Positions 1 to 11,701 of a stretch of 64,000 nucleotides of DNA are shown in pieces. Below the pieces are notes generated by a model. It searched no databases and was not told the DNA's origin. It saw only the letters and a list, made by a program, of their open reading frames with translations. The first letter of the stretch is position 1. Each line of letters begins with the position of its first letter. This DNA is from Hevea brasiliensis. Its lineage: Eukaryota > Streptophyta > Magnoliopsida > Malpighiales > Euphorbiaceae. The stretch is taken from NCBI RefSeq assembly GCF_030052815.1, contig NC_079495.1, positions 111,936,584 to 112,000,583 on the forward strand, read 5' to 3'. The position numbers and the translations under genes are program-made.

Positions 1-696
1 AATGAAGGTTTGACTCTGGTATTAGCCAGTTTATGAGAAGGGGGAGAGCTATTTTGTAACCCACTGTTGAACCAAACAAAAAATTGGTTTCTGCTAAACA
101 CTATGTTCAAGAATCAAGATCAAGGAAATGGCAGTGGGAGAAGCAAAAGGAAAAGCGGGAATAAAGACAACCAAATTGACAAAAGAAGTACCCAACATGT
201 TACAACAAAAAAATGTGGAAATAAAGATACCCAATTGATGTTAAAAAAGAAAAGATCTTAACGTTGCAATCTGCATTACATCCACAGGTAGTATAAAAAA
301 ATAATAGGTAAGAAGACGAGATTAAAATAACCTGAATCTTAATCTATGTCACGAGTAAACAAACTAGCCTATTGAGCACTAGCATTAATATATTCTTCAA
401 ACAACTAATTGAATTATCACACGCAACAGTAGCTTAATAAACAAAGAACAATGTTTCCCCAAACATCATATATTGTTAATCCTAGCTCTGCCACTATCTT
501 AAGGCACTGCTACTTCCATAAAAATTTATACACAATTCCCTCTGGAAATAGCAACCGTCAACACTAATAGTATTCTTGTAAATAATAATATAATTATAAA
601 CAAACAAATGAAGAACAGATATTCTTCTTCCCATTCACACTTCAGCAGAATCAAGGAGATGACCCCCAGAAATAAAATAATGCAAAATATGAAGAT
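1..696. other. Flank without recognised gene
   Basis: AT-rich sequence downstream of the Cys-rich gene that ends at 697 on the minus strand; part of it is probably that gene's 3' UTR. A Lys/Asn-rich open frame at 67-261 repeats a crude motif (gaataaaga...) twice and resembles no protein I know, so I do not call it a gene. Confidence 0.5.
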
Positions 697-1216
697 TTAG
701 ATATGGCATCCAAAGCAATTACAGGTCTTGGGAGTGAAAGAACAGAAACCAAAGGGCCTGTTGGGAATGTTGCAATTGATGGCATAGCAACAAGGAGAAG
801 GCAAGCAAAGCCCCTTAGCACCTCCGCAGCAAGTACAAAGTGCACATATCTGGAAGCTACCCAACCTCCTCCTGCTCTCATTCAACATCATTCTCGTCTC
901 CACAACCTTCTCTGGCTCCATCAACGGCACCATCTCATTGGTAGTTGCAGACCCATTTGCCTCCAAATCAAGAGAAACAAAACAAGCATTCAATCCACAA
1001 AATAATCACAAGAAATAATGACCAATTTGACAAGAAATGAAAAGGGATCTAAGAAATTTAAAAAAAAAAAAAATTTGAGTGATGACTGAAAGGTTAAAGA
1101 TATAAAGAAACACTCACTTGGGCTACACTTGTACTTGCTTCACTGTAACTGATGACATTAGCCAAAAGCAGCAAGAGCAGAATGAGAGGAAGGGTGACCC
1201 CATAGGCAGCAGACAT
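697..1216 (-). CDS. Small secreted cysteine-rich protein (DUF7866-like), 2 exons
   Basis: Exon 1 is 1118-1216 and exon 2 is 697-960. The intron has a GTGAGTG donor and an AG acceptor, in phase 0, and joining gives 120 aa. Residues 1 to about 27 form a signal peptide (MSAAYG, then a run of Leu). The C-terminal half, from about residue 70, holds twelve cysteines in about 50 residues: CALCTCC, PSPCCYAINC, CSFTPKTCNCFGC. This pattern is a plant-specific family of uncharacterised short proteins, which I believe is DUF7866; the name is from memory. The start is the only ATG that supplies a signal peptide. Secretion is inferred from the leader and the Cys-rich core; no function is known. It is divergent from the gene at 1986, with about 770 bp between start codons. 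Confidence 0.75.
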
Positions 1217-1985
1217 AATGTATGTTTATCTTTCTTTTAAGATGGGTTTTGGATTTGTTTGAGCTAAATTTGTATCAGCTGGTAACCGGGTTTTGGTTTT
1301 GATCTGCTCTGGAGAGGTACTTGATTTGATGGATCATAAATATAAATGCATTTTTAGTTTAGTTGATGGGTTTTCAAGTGCTTTAGGTTTAGGTGGTATT
1401 AAAGAGAAAGAGAGAGAGAGAGAGAGAGTCCTTAATAATTGGGTCTTTTGCGTATTCTTGGGGGCGGAACCATGGAAGTGGGTTTTAGAGAGGGTTGTGA
1501 GAACTGAGTTTTGGAGGAGGAGAGCGCTTGGTCCACTTTGTTTTATACAGCAGAGAAAAGTGTGAGGCGTGACTCCCCAAGTGATTTCTACCCTTCTTCT
1601 TTGCCTCATCTCGTTATATATAATTTATAATTTTTATTTTTATTTTTTTTTTATTATTATTATATATACACCCTCTTATTTAAATTTAAATTTGAAACTT
1701 TATATTTTTAAATATAATTTTAATATTATTAAGTTAAAATTATTAATTACTTTATATTTATTATATTAACATTTAATAAATATACATATATATTCAGCTA
1801 TTGAGAAAATTGAAAATGTAATATGTGCATAAAACGTTGCGTTTAAGCGTCCTTGTTCCCCTCACCATCAATACCAAGCTCAGGGCAGGTGCAGCAGTGC
1901 TTGCCACTTGAAATCCTGGCAGCCGCAGTCGCAGCCGTCTCAATCGATCCTTGACACAATAACCATTTTCTCGAAGCTACCAAGA
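1217..1985. promoter_or_regulatory. Shared intergenic region of two divergent genes
   Basis: These 769 bp separate the two divergent start codons, so both promoters must lie here unless they extend into the genes. There is a short GA run at about 1406-1427, which reads as CT on the minus strand and so probably lies in the 5' UTR of the Cys-rich gene. A very AT-rich core covers 1615-1800. I see no distinct TATA box that I can assign with confidence. Confidence 0.45.
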
Positions 1986-2275
1986 ATGAATAAGAAATTT
2001 GGAGCAGGGAAGCAGCCCACTGGCACTCCTTCACTGGGCTGGTCATGCGTTGTTGTCATCATTTCACTTCTTACTGGCGCCTCCATCGTTCACAACATTT
2101 ATAAACCTGATCTCGTAACACTTTTCTCCCTGGTTATTTTTACCATTATTTCGCATGCTTATAATCCGTTTGATAAAATGTCTAAGTGTGGGTTTCTGAT
2201 TTTCTGCAGACATTGCCCCCGGTAGATGGCGTTGATACAGCCAAGAAGAGTCAAACTGAAACAAGGAAAGAATGA
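1986..2275 (+). CDS. Short single-pass membrane protein, 2 exons
   Basis: Exon 1 is 1986-2114 and exon 2 is 2210-2275, with a GT donor at 2115 and acceptor TTTCTGCAG ending at 2209, in phase 0. The product is 64 aa: MNKKFGAGKQPTGTPSLGW, one hydrophobic helix (CVVVIISLLTGASIVHNI, about residues 21-38), then YKPDLTLPPVDG and a charged tail ending KKSQTETRKE. The open splice, the defined helix and the Pro/Asp motif after it fit a small conserved plant membrane protein, but I cannot name its family or compartment. An in-frame upstream ATG at 1908 would add 26 residues without a recognisable signal. I prefer 1986 because the conserved-looking protein begins there. Confidence 0.65.
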
Positions 2276-3403
2276 ACTCTCTTTTGCTGATATACAATTG
2301 TATCTTGATTTCAATTTTAGGGTGTTTTCGCTATGAAGTTTTTCTGCTTCTGTATTTGGTTAAATGGTGTCATTTAATTGGTATTTGGTTGAACGGAGAA
2401 AAACATCAAAGCTTCAACTTTTAAGCCTTTCCATCTAAATACTTTCTACCACCTTGACGATGTAAACAAACTTGAGCATCTTGAATGTTATTTTCAAGGA
2501 GAAGATCAATCCAATTCTGCATCCACCACATACAGAACAAATCCACTAACTTCAAATTAGTGTAAAGTTTATTAGTTATAGCATTGAGATATTATAACTT
2601 GGGAGGCAATGATAGAATGTGGATGTGAAGCTCTAATAGGAAATATTTTCAAAAACAAAAGCTCCAAGAGGATTTATTATTATTATTATTATTATTATTT
2701 TTAATACCAATGAAAATTAAACTCGAAATCTTATAATCCTTAAAATATCATAATATTAGAGGAAAAGCCCGTTGGTAAATGTTAGGGAAAAAAAAAAAAA
2801 AACAAGTATAAGTAAACCATGAAAACAAGTAAAAGCAAGCATAGATCCCATGCTCCAATCTACTGTTTCATCTCTGAAACAGTTAAAAAGAAAAAACAGA
2901 GCCCTCAAGGAATTCAAGTTCTTTATCTAGCATATATATCATAAATAAAAAAGAAATATGCTATATTTAAACTCTCATCCAAAACATGTAAACAGAGGGA
3001 AGGTGTGGGAACAGAGGGTTGAGCAAGGACGAGGAGGAATAAGGAGCAACCGAAGCTGGTGAGCCCATTATCACAAGAGACTAAAGCAAAGTAGCCGCTT
3101 GAAGCAACCAAAATCTTATATTAGACCGATAACAATAACAAATTCACACCGCCATACACAAAAAGATTTAGTGTATTATCCAAATGTAACACTTTGCACA
3201 CAAAATACTATAAATAGGTACTTTAACTTAGTGATTATGGAATTATCATAGTTCTATGAGCTCTCAAGCTTCAGTGTTAGAACCTAAAAAGAAACTATAG
3301 ATAGTCTAACTCTAGCCATATGAAATAGACATTTAGTAATGTTACTGGCCAGTGATCATGTACTTGACTTCAGGATTTTAAGAAATATGCAAATAAATCT
3401 TCT
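2276..3403. other. Intergenic AT-rich DNA
   Basis: This holds the 3' flank of the small membrane-protein gene, a short (TTA)n run near 2678-2699 and a poly(A) run near 2790. I recognise no gene or element in it. Confidence 0.5.
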
Positions 3404-3406
3404 TAA

Positions 3407-3889
3407 GGATCCATTTGGATAGGCATCTGTTTAAAATGAAACTGAATTTGAATTTTTGTTTCAAATGAAAAATCATTACACTAAAACTCCATTTGTTTCA
3501 CGAAAAATAACTTATATATAGAAAATATTTTTTATATAAAATATTTTCTTCCGTTATTTGATTGTACTGTTAAATTAATAATATATATTTATTTTATATA
3601 TATATATATATATATAAGTGTATTCACATTTTAATAAAATTATTAATATTTAGAAAACAAAAAATAACTTCCTCTTTTAAAAAATGAAAGTCGTTTTCTT
3701 TAAAAATAATTTAATTTTCCCTTTGACTAGGAAAATATTTTCCGTTGGTCAATTTTTCCGAATGCCCCAAACGCCAGAAAATGCAAAAAATATTTTCTAG
3801 AAAAATATTTTTCGTGAAACAAATAGAGCCTAATATAATGTAAAATTCATATACCCCTCACTTCATAGCTTATCTATCCAAATGGATCC
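3407..3889. mobile_element. Tourist/Harbinger-like MITE (outer), carrying a second inserted MITE
   Basis: The ends are inverted copies: GGATCCATTTGGATAG at 3407 and its complement ending at 3889. They are flanked by TAA at 3404-3406 and 3890-3892, as expected of the TWA target duplication of PIF/Harbinger elements. The element is 483 bp and has no coding capacity. A second inverted-repeat element lies inside it (separate entry). The superfamily assignment rests on the 3-bp duplication only. Confidence 0.65.
3487..3828. mobile_element. Inner inverted-repeat MITE, probably hAT-type
   Basis: The left end reads CTCCATTTGTTTCACGAAAA and the right end is the complement of CTCTATTTGTTTCACGAAAA, about 342 bp apart. 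Further inward the arms continue to pair as tattttc/gaaaata-rich sequence. No exact 8-bp duplication is visible (cactaaaa against cctaatat), so the hAT assignment and exact edges are uncertain. It lies wholly inside the 3407-3889 element and so inserted later. Confidence 0.55.
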
Positions 3890-5184
3890 TAATGTAATTT
3901 ATCCAAACTTTCATTGTTATAAAAGTAAAACACAGATCATAGAAGGAATTGAACATATGATACCACGCGAAGGTACAATTGTTCGTGCAAATTTGTATTA
4001 AAAGAAATGTAAATGTCGTTACATTGCTGAAATATTTTAAACCACTTGAAATATATTGGACAAGCGTCAAAGCCTAAAAAGAATATCAAAACCCCACAAG
4101 GTGATCTATATTTCCCACGAGTTCCCCATGGTTTCAGATACTTATCAGTGAATGACCAATGAAATCATGAATAATGTTCTCCTGGTACCTGATATGCTTC
4201 AGGGATTTATTGCAAAAGCCTGGTGTGGATGTAGGGGGCAGTCCATGAATGTTGTTATTCATTGCCTGCCATTTCAAAAAGCCTGATAGGAAATGAGATT
4301 TAAAATTACCTCCAGATGACCAACCAGTCCAAATTACAAGGCAGAAAAAACTACCTCCAGATCTGTTGCTACAGCTATGTATAAAATAAACCAAGGAGAT
4401 CCTAATCTTACAAGAAAGAAGATCACCTGTGATATATGTAAGCCTTGAATAATCCAACCGAGGAGACAATAAGCAATAACATTCCACTTCATCCTGCTGC
4501 CACCAAATGCTTCTCTATTGAAATCAAATTCACCCACAAATTTCGGCAAGAAGGAACCTGTCTCACAAAATAATTATTGGTGACTAGCAATGACAAATTA
4601 CTTCGTACAACAATAATCATTGTCAGAAAATTAAGAGGTCAGAACTGCTACATCAGTAACTGAAATTGAAACATTTCCTGAAGATTTCAAATGAGTATTT
4701 CAGTCTTCCATAGCAGTAGCAAATTAGTAATAAAGAATGAAGACAATGAAGACGAAGATGATGATTGTGATGTGAATTACGATGATGTTCAATTCCACAT
4801 ACTTGCAAAGCACGCAGCATGTTTTCAATGCTTATGATATGAAGTGGACACTTCAAACGTGGAGACCTATGATGAAGATTCCAGAAGAGACTAAGGCTTC
4901 ATAACTTGTAAAGAAAAGCTTTATACAACAGGAAGAAAATTTGAACACAGAATCAGAAAAGAGGGCCTTGAGACAGTTGAAATGTTCACACAGGTTTTAC
5001 CAAATGTGATAATATTTGCAGATTATACAATGCAGCAAGAAATTCAGAGAAGAAAAGTCTATCAACTGAATTGCATTTTCAACTTGCAATGAACTTTGTA
5101 CATCTCAAGCAATGGGAAATGAATTTACAGACAACACTTGTTTATCAGCCAAAAGATTGTGATTAATAAATCTTGAGACAGCAT
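3890..5184. other. 3' flank of the CCCH gene with one exon-like open segment
   Basis: The CCCH coding region ends at 5185 on the minus strand, so some of this is its 3' UTR. On the same strand, 4427-4557 is an open segment bounded by an AG and by CAG/GTGATC, and encodes a plausible membrane-like stretch (see findings). An Asp/His-codon-rich tract (gatgatgat) lies near 4740-4790. Nothing else was recognised. Confidence 0.4.
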
Positions 5185-8100
5185 TTATCCTTCTGTATCA
5201 ATATTATCATCACCAGATGGCATTTGTCTAGGCTCTGACAGTGAAAGTCGCCTGGGCTTTGTTGAGCCTGCTTCAACAAGCCCTTCTGGTGATAAAGTAA
5301 ATGCAGCAGATCCTGATGACGGCCCCAGAAATCGTCTAACTGGGGCATCAGCTGAAGATGATGCTGAGAGATTGTACGTGAAAATTCCCATAGGGTGGTC
5401 AAACTTGCAACTTGGACCAAACTTGCAGACACCATAACGAGAATAGAAAATGCACAAAGGTTCTCCCTGTTATAAATTAGATAACAGCTCCATGAATCCT
5501 TTGGAGAATATAACAAATTATCTAGTAACTTGAACCAAGCACAGAACTACAAAGCTTATATAATTTAAGCACATGTCTGCACATAAACAGACAAAACGTT
5601 AAGAGATTTACATGTGTGTGATAGGAAAGTTTCTTTTTTATAGAACATGTCACTTTCATTTGCATAACATTTCTTAGAATTAGCTACATTTACCAAATCT
5701 CCTTTTTTTATTATTATTTTTTTTTCATTTTTTATCAATTGACAAGAGGATGTTGAATCAATGTGTCAATGTGTATGAGACATTTGAGATACCGAAAAGA
5801 TAACAAGCAAGAGCTTCATAAGAGTGGCCAACTTCAACCTTCAAAATTTTCCATGACTTGGAAATAGAGAGGACAATTAATTTTAATCACTGGGTACATT
5901 TTAAGGGCAAGGAGAAAGTTCTGAATCAATTTTTTAATCAAATAGTTGCATTATGAGGGAAAAAAGAAAAGAAAAGAGAACGCAAGGTCTTAACAATTTG
6001 CAACATTTTTCAGCAAACTACAAAAAAAAACAACCATCATTATGAGAAACATGTCAAAGCAATTCATTAGTATGAGTTCAGTTTAATCACCAAATAACAA
6101 GGAAATTTCCTTACAAGTAGCCTAATTGATAATGACAATTGGATGGAAACAAAGAACTTGTCAATAAGGAAAGAACTTACTGGGCGTAAAGGGAGGCCTA
6201 TGGGGCTCAAGACACAGTCTGGAGCAGGAATTAGCCTTTCTCTTGGGTGATGGAACCTACAAACTGCACCAAACTTACAGTCCCCAGTCTTCATGTAAAA
6301 CTGGCATTCAGGCTGGCCAGGTCTCTCAGGAAAAACATTCTCCCTTTGCAATGCATAAAATCCTACAGGGACAGAGCTAGAACGGAATGGAGAAAGTGCC
6401 CCTTGAGATACTGTATTTACCAATTCACTCTGGCGGGAGGTTTCATATATCTGACTGTTTCCTGTTTGTTGCCGACCCTCTGGAGAAGAAACTGATCCCA
6501 ACTGACCCTGGAAAATTGGCATCCCATAATCACGTCACCCTTTTCCTCAAAAGTTCCATAAAGCAGAAACAGCATCAACTCGAGCACCAAAGCAGCTAAT
6601 GAGTGCAAAAAGCGTAGAAACTATATATCAACTACAAAATAATGGAGATTTAACCCCCCAAATAGAAAAATATTGTGCCTCTTGTTGAAGCTAAAGAAAC
6701 AAATAATAGAACCTACCACTAACTCATAGATTTGATCACGCCATAAAGAAGAATTAGAAACCTCTGAAGATGCACTAAAAAAAACTTGGAGACTGAGAAA
6801 GTACTGGCTATGTTTGGCATTGTTATTGGAGCTGTTGTTGTAAAAAGCAACTCCTAAAATGTGCTAGTTATAAAGTATTAAAACTTGGCTTAAAGTTAAA
6901 TTTAATAGTTTTAGTGATAAGAACTACAAATCAACTAAATAGCCTTTTTTTCAAACTACTTTTTTCATTGGCATCTAAAATGGTGCTTTTCCACCACAAT
7001 CCCAAACAGAGCCAGTGTACTTAAGATGTTCTAATACATTAATACATATATACTAACATTTCCATAATTTAATACAAGCAGAGTAATTGGTTTAGCTCAA
7101 AAGTAGCAAAAGGGGTTATCATATTTAAGTGGAAGATGCTAATTTACTGTTTTCACTTCTCTCTTGAGCAATCTGAAACTTTAATCAATTGCAAAGACTG
7201 TAACTCACTTTTGTGACCCCATCCAGATTTAAGAAGATACTGAAAACTTTTTTCATAGTTAAATTCTAATTTAGCTCATTCCCCTTGGAACCCAAAAATT
7301 GGTGCCTACATTCAATTCACAAAGCAAAGCAAATCCTCAAAACAAAGACAGTTTAACCAGCAATAAATTATTGCAATGGCTCAATCGGCTTTCTAAGAGT
7401 TCCAGGAACACAACCACAACAACCAACCAATGCTACCACATCCACAATCACTGCTACCATAAAACTACCATCAGCATCTCACCCAAGTAAGCAGCTCACT
7501 CCACTGCCACCACTAGCAGTGCAGCTGTCATCACCACCCAACTACAACTACAAATTTTAACAAAGTTTCAACTCTGGACTCACAGCTAGAGCAACAAAGG
7601 GCCACCCAAGCCTCACACATCAAAAGGTTGAATGAATTCTGAGTACGGGACCAAATCATAAGATTATGAGATTATCAAAATTTTCAAGAAAACAAAGAAA
7701 ATCTCTACACCAAGGCTGAAAAAAGATCATTCCAATTAGGCTGTGTGGATAACTGTCAGACATTAATACTATGCAACTATCCACTTGTACAGAGAGTTGA
7801 ACAAAATTCATGGATTGAAAAAAAAAAAAAACTGTGTGTGGGGAAACAAAATAAATGTACAATTGGTGCAACTTCAACAGCTATCATAACTAAAAGATAC
7901 TGATGATTTGGAACCTTGGAACAATCTCAAGGTTTGTTGTTGAGGCACTGTGAGACTGGACAGAAAGTTTGTTGGCCCCATCAGTGGTACGGTACCATAT
8001 GTTAATGTATAATCCCATTTTGCATATATGACTGGATCTTGGTCTGCCCTCAAGGCATTAGGAGCTTTAAACCATAGGGGTGGCCACAAAATTTTGTCTT

Positions 8101-11100
8101 CTAAGAAAAGGCCCATTGGAGGACCGGGGTTGCTTAGACATACAGACCTAAACCCCCTTGACTCCTAGTTGAAGTGGGATATTGGCATCATAAGAATTTT
8201 TTTTAATGAATAAGCACAACAATGTGAATAAATGTAATTTTATTGCTAGGTTGATGATAAGGCAAAAATTAAGTGGTCAAACATGATTATTGAAATATAG
8301 AAAAAGCAGTATAGCAGTACTTAAAACACATTTAAGCTGGTTTAGTGAACAATTAGCCTGCTGAGACCATATACAACACAGTGTGCTAAATGGTTGTCAT
8401 TGCATACTCAAACCAAAGGTATAGAGAAGTTTACACAGTATGCGTTCCAGCGTGGAACAGATACTACTCCTTGAGGTAAAATCAGAGGTGTATAACTTGA
8501 AGGAACTTGCCAACGTGGACTGGTAACGAAAGACGCTCTTGACCAGTTTGTAAGTCCTCCTGCATAGGATTGCTGACCCGGAGAAGTTGGAGAGTGGACA
8601 GTAGGATAAATAGGGGAACCACGTAGTGGAACCATCACATTAGTTGGTTGAGGATGGTGGAATTTACAAGTGCTTCCAAACTTGCACTGCCCAGTTCTTA
8701 AGTAGTAAGCACAATCAATCTCATTCTGCAGGAAACAAAAGAAAAGGGAATCATTGTGATTAAGTTTTCCATAGAAGCACACATACAAATCACAAATAGC
8801 CAAGCAACAGGGGATTTCCAGAGAAAAGTCAGGCCTGATACATGCAAAACGGCTGAGCATATTTATTTTCAATATAAACACAGCAGGTTTAAATGTGAAA
8901 AGCTAACAAGAAGCTGTATCTCTACTAAAAATAAAAGATACCCTCAAACACCTATCAATCAAAATAATTGTCCCATTCATTCCATAACACTACGTTTGGG
9001 AAAAGAGAAAAATAAAAAGTGGAAAATGAGGGAAATTGATTTACCTTGTCAGGAAAATAGGAAGGAAATAAAGTGAGTATAAGGTAACTTAAATTTCCTC
9101 CTTGGGCCCACTCTCAAATTGGAAGAATGTAAAGAAAATTTTAATTTTACTAATTTATCCTTCATTTAAAATTCATCCTAGAAAAAATTATTGTAATCTT
9201 AATCATTTAGTTTCCATATTTTCCCGTTTATATTTTCTTTCCAGCCAATAAAAAGGAGAAACTTTCTCTCTCTTTATTTTCTATTCTTTCTTATATTTTA
9301 TTCCCTAATTTTACTTCCTTCCACTTTCTCCTCTTTCAAACATAGTGTACCAAGTCCACAAACTTAGACTTGGAAAGAACAAAGGATAAAACAAACGAGA
9401 TAAGATCAATAATTTGGACATCAATAAAGAGTTCAATAAAATTCATCACATTCCATACATTTTTCCTTCTTACCCTATAATTATCCCCATTATGGCCTAT
9501 ATTCACTCGTCTTTCAAATTTCTTTTCACTTTTTAGATTTAACCCCTTTCCATCTTATTTAGATAGTTAGGTCCTTTAAATGTGTAGAACCAGGTACAAT
9601 TTTGTGCTCCTCATCAATTACATCATATGGAAATTATTACAAATGTCTATGTTGTGATGCCTTTATGCTAACTTTTTCATGATATGACATGTCAAGATAT
9701 TAGTAATAGCTTTTCCCGTCCATATGGAGCACAAGCTAGAAAGTAACCACAGAGGAAAATTTCAGGGACTAAAATATAAGAAGATGCCAGACATTGAGTG
9801 ACCAAAAAGTACCACATCCAAATATATTTATATATATATATATATACACACACACATACCGGTCGAAGTGGATACCCCAAAATATTTAAGGATACTCTTC
9901 CAGCAATCCCAGCCTTGTCTTTAGGATGATGAAACTTGCATGTGGCTCCAAACTTGCAAGTTCCTGTCTTTAGATAGTACTGGAGCACAGATAAAATAGT
10001 CATTAGTTGTCATATCCCTGCTCTTCTACTGAAGAGATGGTTTTTTAAGAAGAGAGAACCAAGGGTTTCTCACATTTATTTCCCTCTCTGATTATGGCAG
10101 CTAAAATGTAATATCAAAAGGGAGATAAAACACGAAAATAAGTAATGGTAGCAGATACATTGCTTCTCTATGTCCTACGATTTCGTTTCATTTTCTTTCC
10201 ATTCTGTCAGGGTGGGGAAGAAGGAAGGAGATTGGTAAAATGAGACAATTCATTTTTAATACCAGTAAGTATAGTTCACGTAGAAGCAAAATATATCACC
10301 TGGCATTCAGGTTGTCCCATCCTTTCTGGAAATTCCCCTTTCATTCTCGCAGCGGCTAAAGCCTAGAACTCAATAGAATTTAGTTGACAATACGAATCCC
10401 AATAGCTTTTTTAGTCTAAAGTAAACATGAAATATGCAGTGTGTGAATGTGCAATCAAGAAATGCATGTGCATGAAAGATGGCAACAGATAAAATTTCAT
10501 ATACTTGAAGTTCCAAGAATTTGTCTAAACATGCTGCAGTTAATACCAGCTTTCTGTTAGGAGGATGATTAAATCGGCATGTAGCCCCAAATCTACAAAG
10601 CCCTGTTCTGATGTAATAAGAACAATCAGGCTCTCCAGGACGCTCAGGATAAGGCCCAGATTCCATTGTTTCATTTGATCTCAAATTCATTTGCCACATT
10701 GCATCTAAGACGACAGTAGATAACCGGGTTTAAAAATTTATTGCAAAACATTGCCTAACAAAAATGGAGAAAAATGTCACAACTCTCGTTTCATCCACAA
10801 AAGCGGCATAATGCGACAGCTTTAATGATGAATTAATTAATTTTTCTGATCAGTTAAAGGCCAAAAGCTGCTAAAATAACCATCCTGAAGGTGATTTTAT
10901 TTTCTCTTTTTTTTTTCCCAGCAATCAAACGTAAAAAATAAATTTGCAAGCTCCTAAACACCGTTTCAACACATATTAAAAAAATTAAAAAAAAAAAAAA
11001 CCGAGAGAGAGAAGGTAGCCGAAAAAAAAATAATAGATGAAAATGAATAAATAACTAAATCAATTTAGCTAATCATCGTAAGTTCCACAATATGACTAAT

Positions 11101-11594
11101 AAAATTATTGACAAAGTCATGATTCCGCAATGATCTAAGCAATTTCATTACAAACAGCCAAAAAAAATCATCAATTCAGGCAGCTTTTTAATGAATCAAT
11201 GTGAAAAGAAAAAAAAAACACGAAAAAAAAAAAAAAAGCATAAGTTCGAAACACATACCAAACCCATGATCGTAATAAAACCGATCAATTAGAAACAGAG
11301 GCGGGCAAAACCGACAATTCAACCATCATAAACACAAATTTAGATGCATTTCCTACTTTCTAATGAACCATAAGCACAGCGTGTGCATCTTCAATACGAA
11401 AAAAAAGGAAATAAAAACAAAAAAAAAATTGTAAATTTAAAAAACCAACACAATTCTACCTGTGATGAAGCCAAATTAACCCCGCATAATGGTAAAACAG
11501 ACAATTCGCGTCAAGTAAAAAACTTGCATTCGCAGAAGTTCAGTTTTTCATTTGAATATGAAATGACCAGCAAAAAAAGCCAAGAGAGAGAAAC

Positions 11595-11637
<43 letters not shown>

Positions 11638-11701
11638 CTTCGTTCAACGATGGTGACAGAGAGGGTCCCTCAGTCACAGGCGGAGGACCAGTACGGGACA
11701 T
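5185..11701 (-). CDS. CCCH zinc finger protein, ZFN-like, 7 exons, five fingers
   Basis: Exons, in transcript order: 11638-11701, 10547-10704, 10300-10362, 9860-9979, 8435-8725, 6181-6507, 5185-5466. All junctions are GT-AG and in frame, giving 434 aa. Five C-x8-C-x5-C-x3-H fingers sit at residues 49-68, 94-113, 140-159, 300-319 and 346-365, each preceded by a Pro-rich linker such as [11 protein letters not shown] Ser/Pro/Gly-rich spacer separates fingers 3 and 4. This 3+2 arrangement is the plant ZFN-like (tandem CCCH, RR-TZF-unrelated) family, proposed to bind nucleic acid; the target here is unknown. The start is the first in-frame ATG; an in-frame TGA lies at 11759-11761. The family tail ends [20 protein letters not shown]. 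Introns 4 and 5 (8726-9859 and 6508-8434) carry MITE-like repeats. Confidence 0.93.
6804..7014. mobile_element. Short inverted-repeat MITE in CCCH intron 5
   Basis: The left end TGGCTATGTTTGGCATTG matches the complement of the right end (TGGCTCTGTTTGGGATTG) at 16 of 18 positions, and the ends are about 211 bp apart. The interior is non-coding. The end sequence is typical of plant hAT-like MITEs, but an exact 8-bp target duplication is not visible, so the class is provisional. Confidence 0.55.
8988..9347. mobile_element. Inverted-repeat MITE in CCCH intron 4
   Basis: The left end CACTACGTTTGGGAAAAG and the complement of the right end (CACTATGTTTGAAAGAGG) are near matches, and both continue inward as purine-rich GAGAAA...GTGGAAAATG-like sequence. 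The element is about 360 bp and non-coding. Flanking bases give no clear target duplication, so it is called from its inverted ends alone. Confidence 0.5.
11593..11637. repeat. (GA)n microsatellite abutting a splice donor
   Basis: An uninterrupted GA run of about 40 bp. On the transcribed (minus) strand it is (CT)n and begins a few bases inside intron 1 of the CCCH gene, directly after the GTTCTC donor at 11637. Confidence 0.9.
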
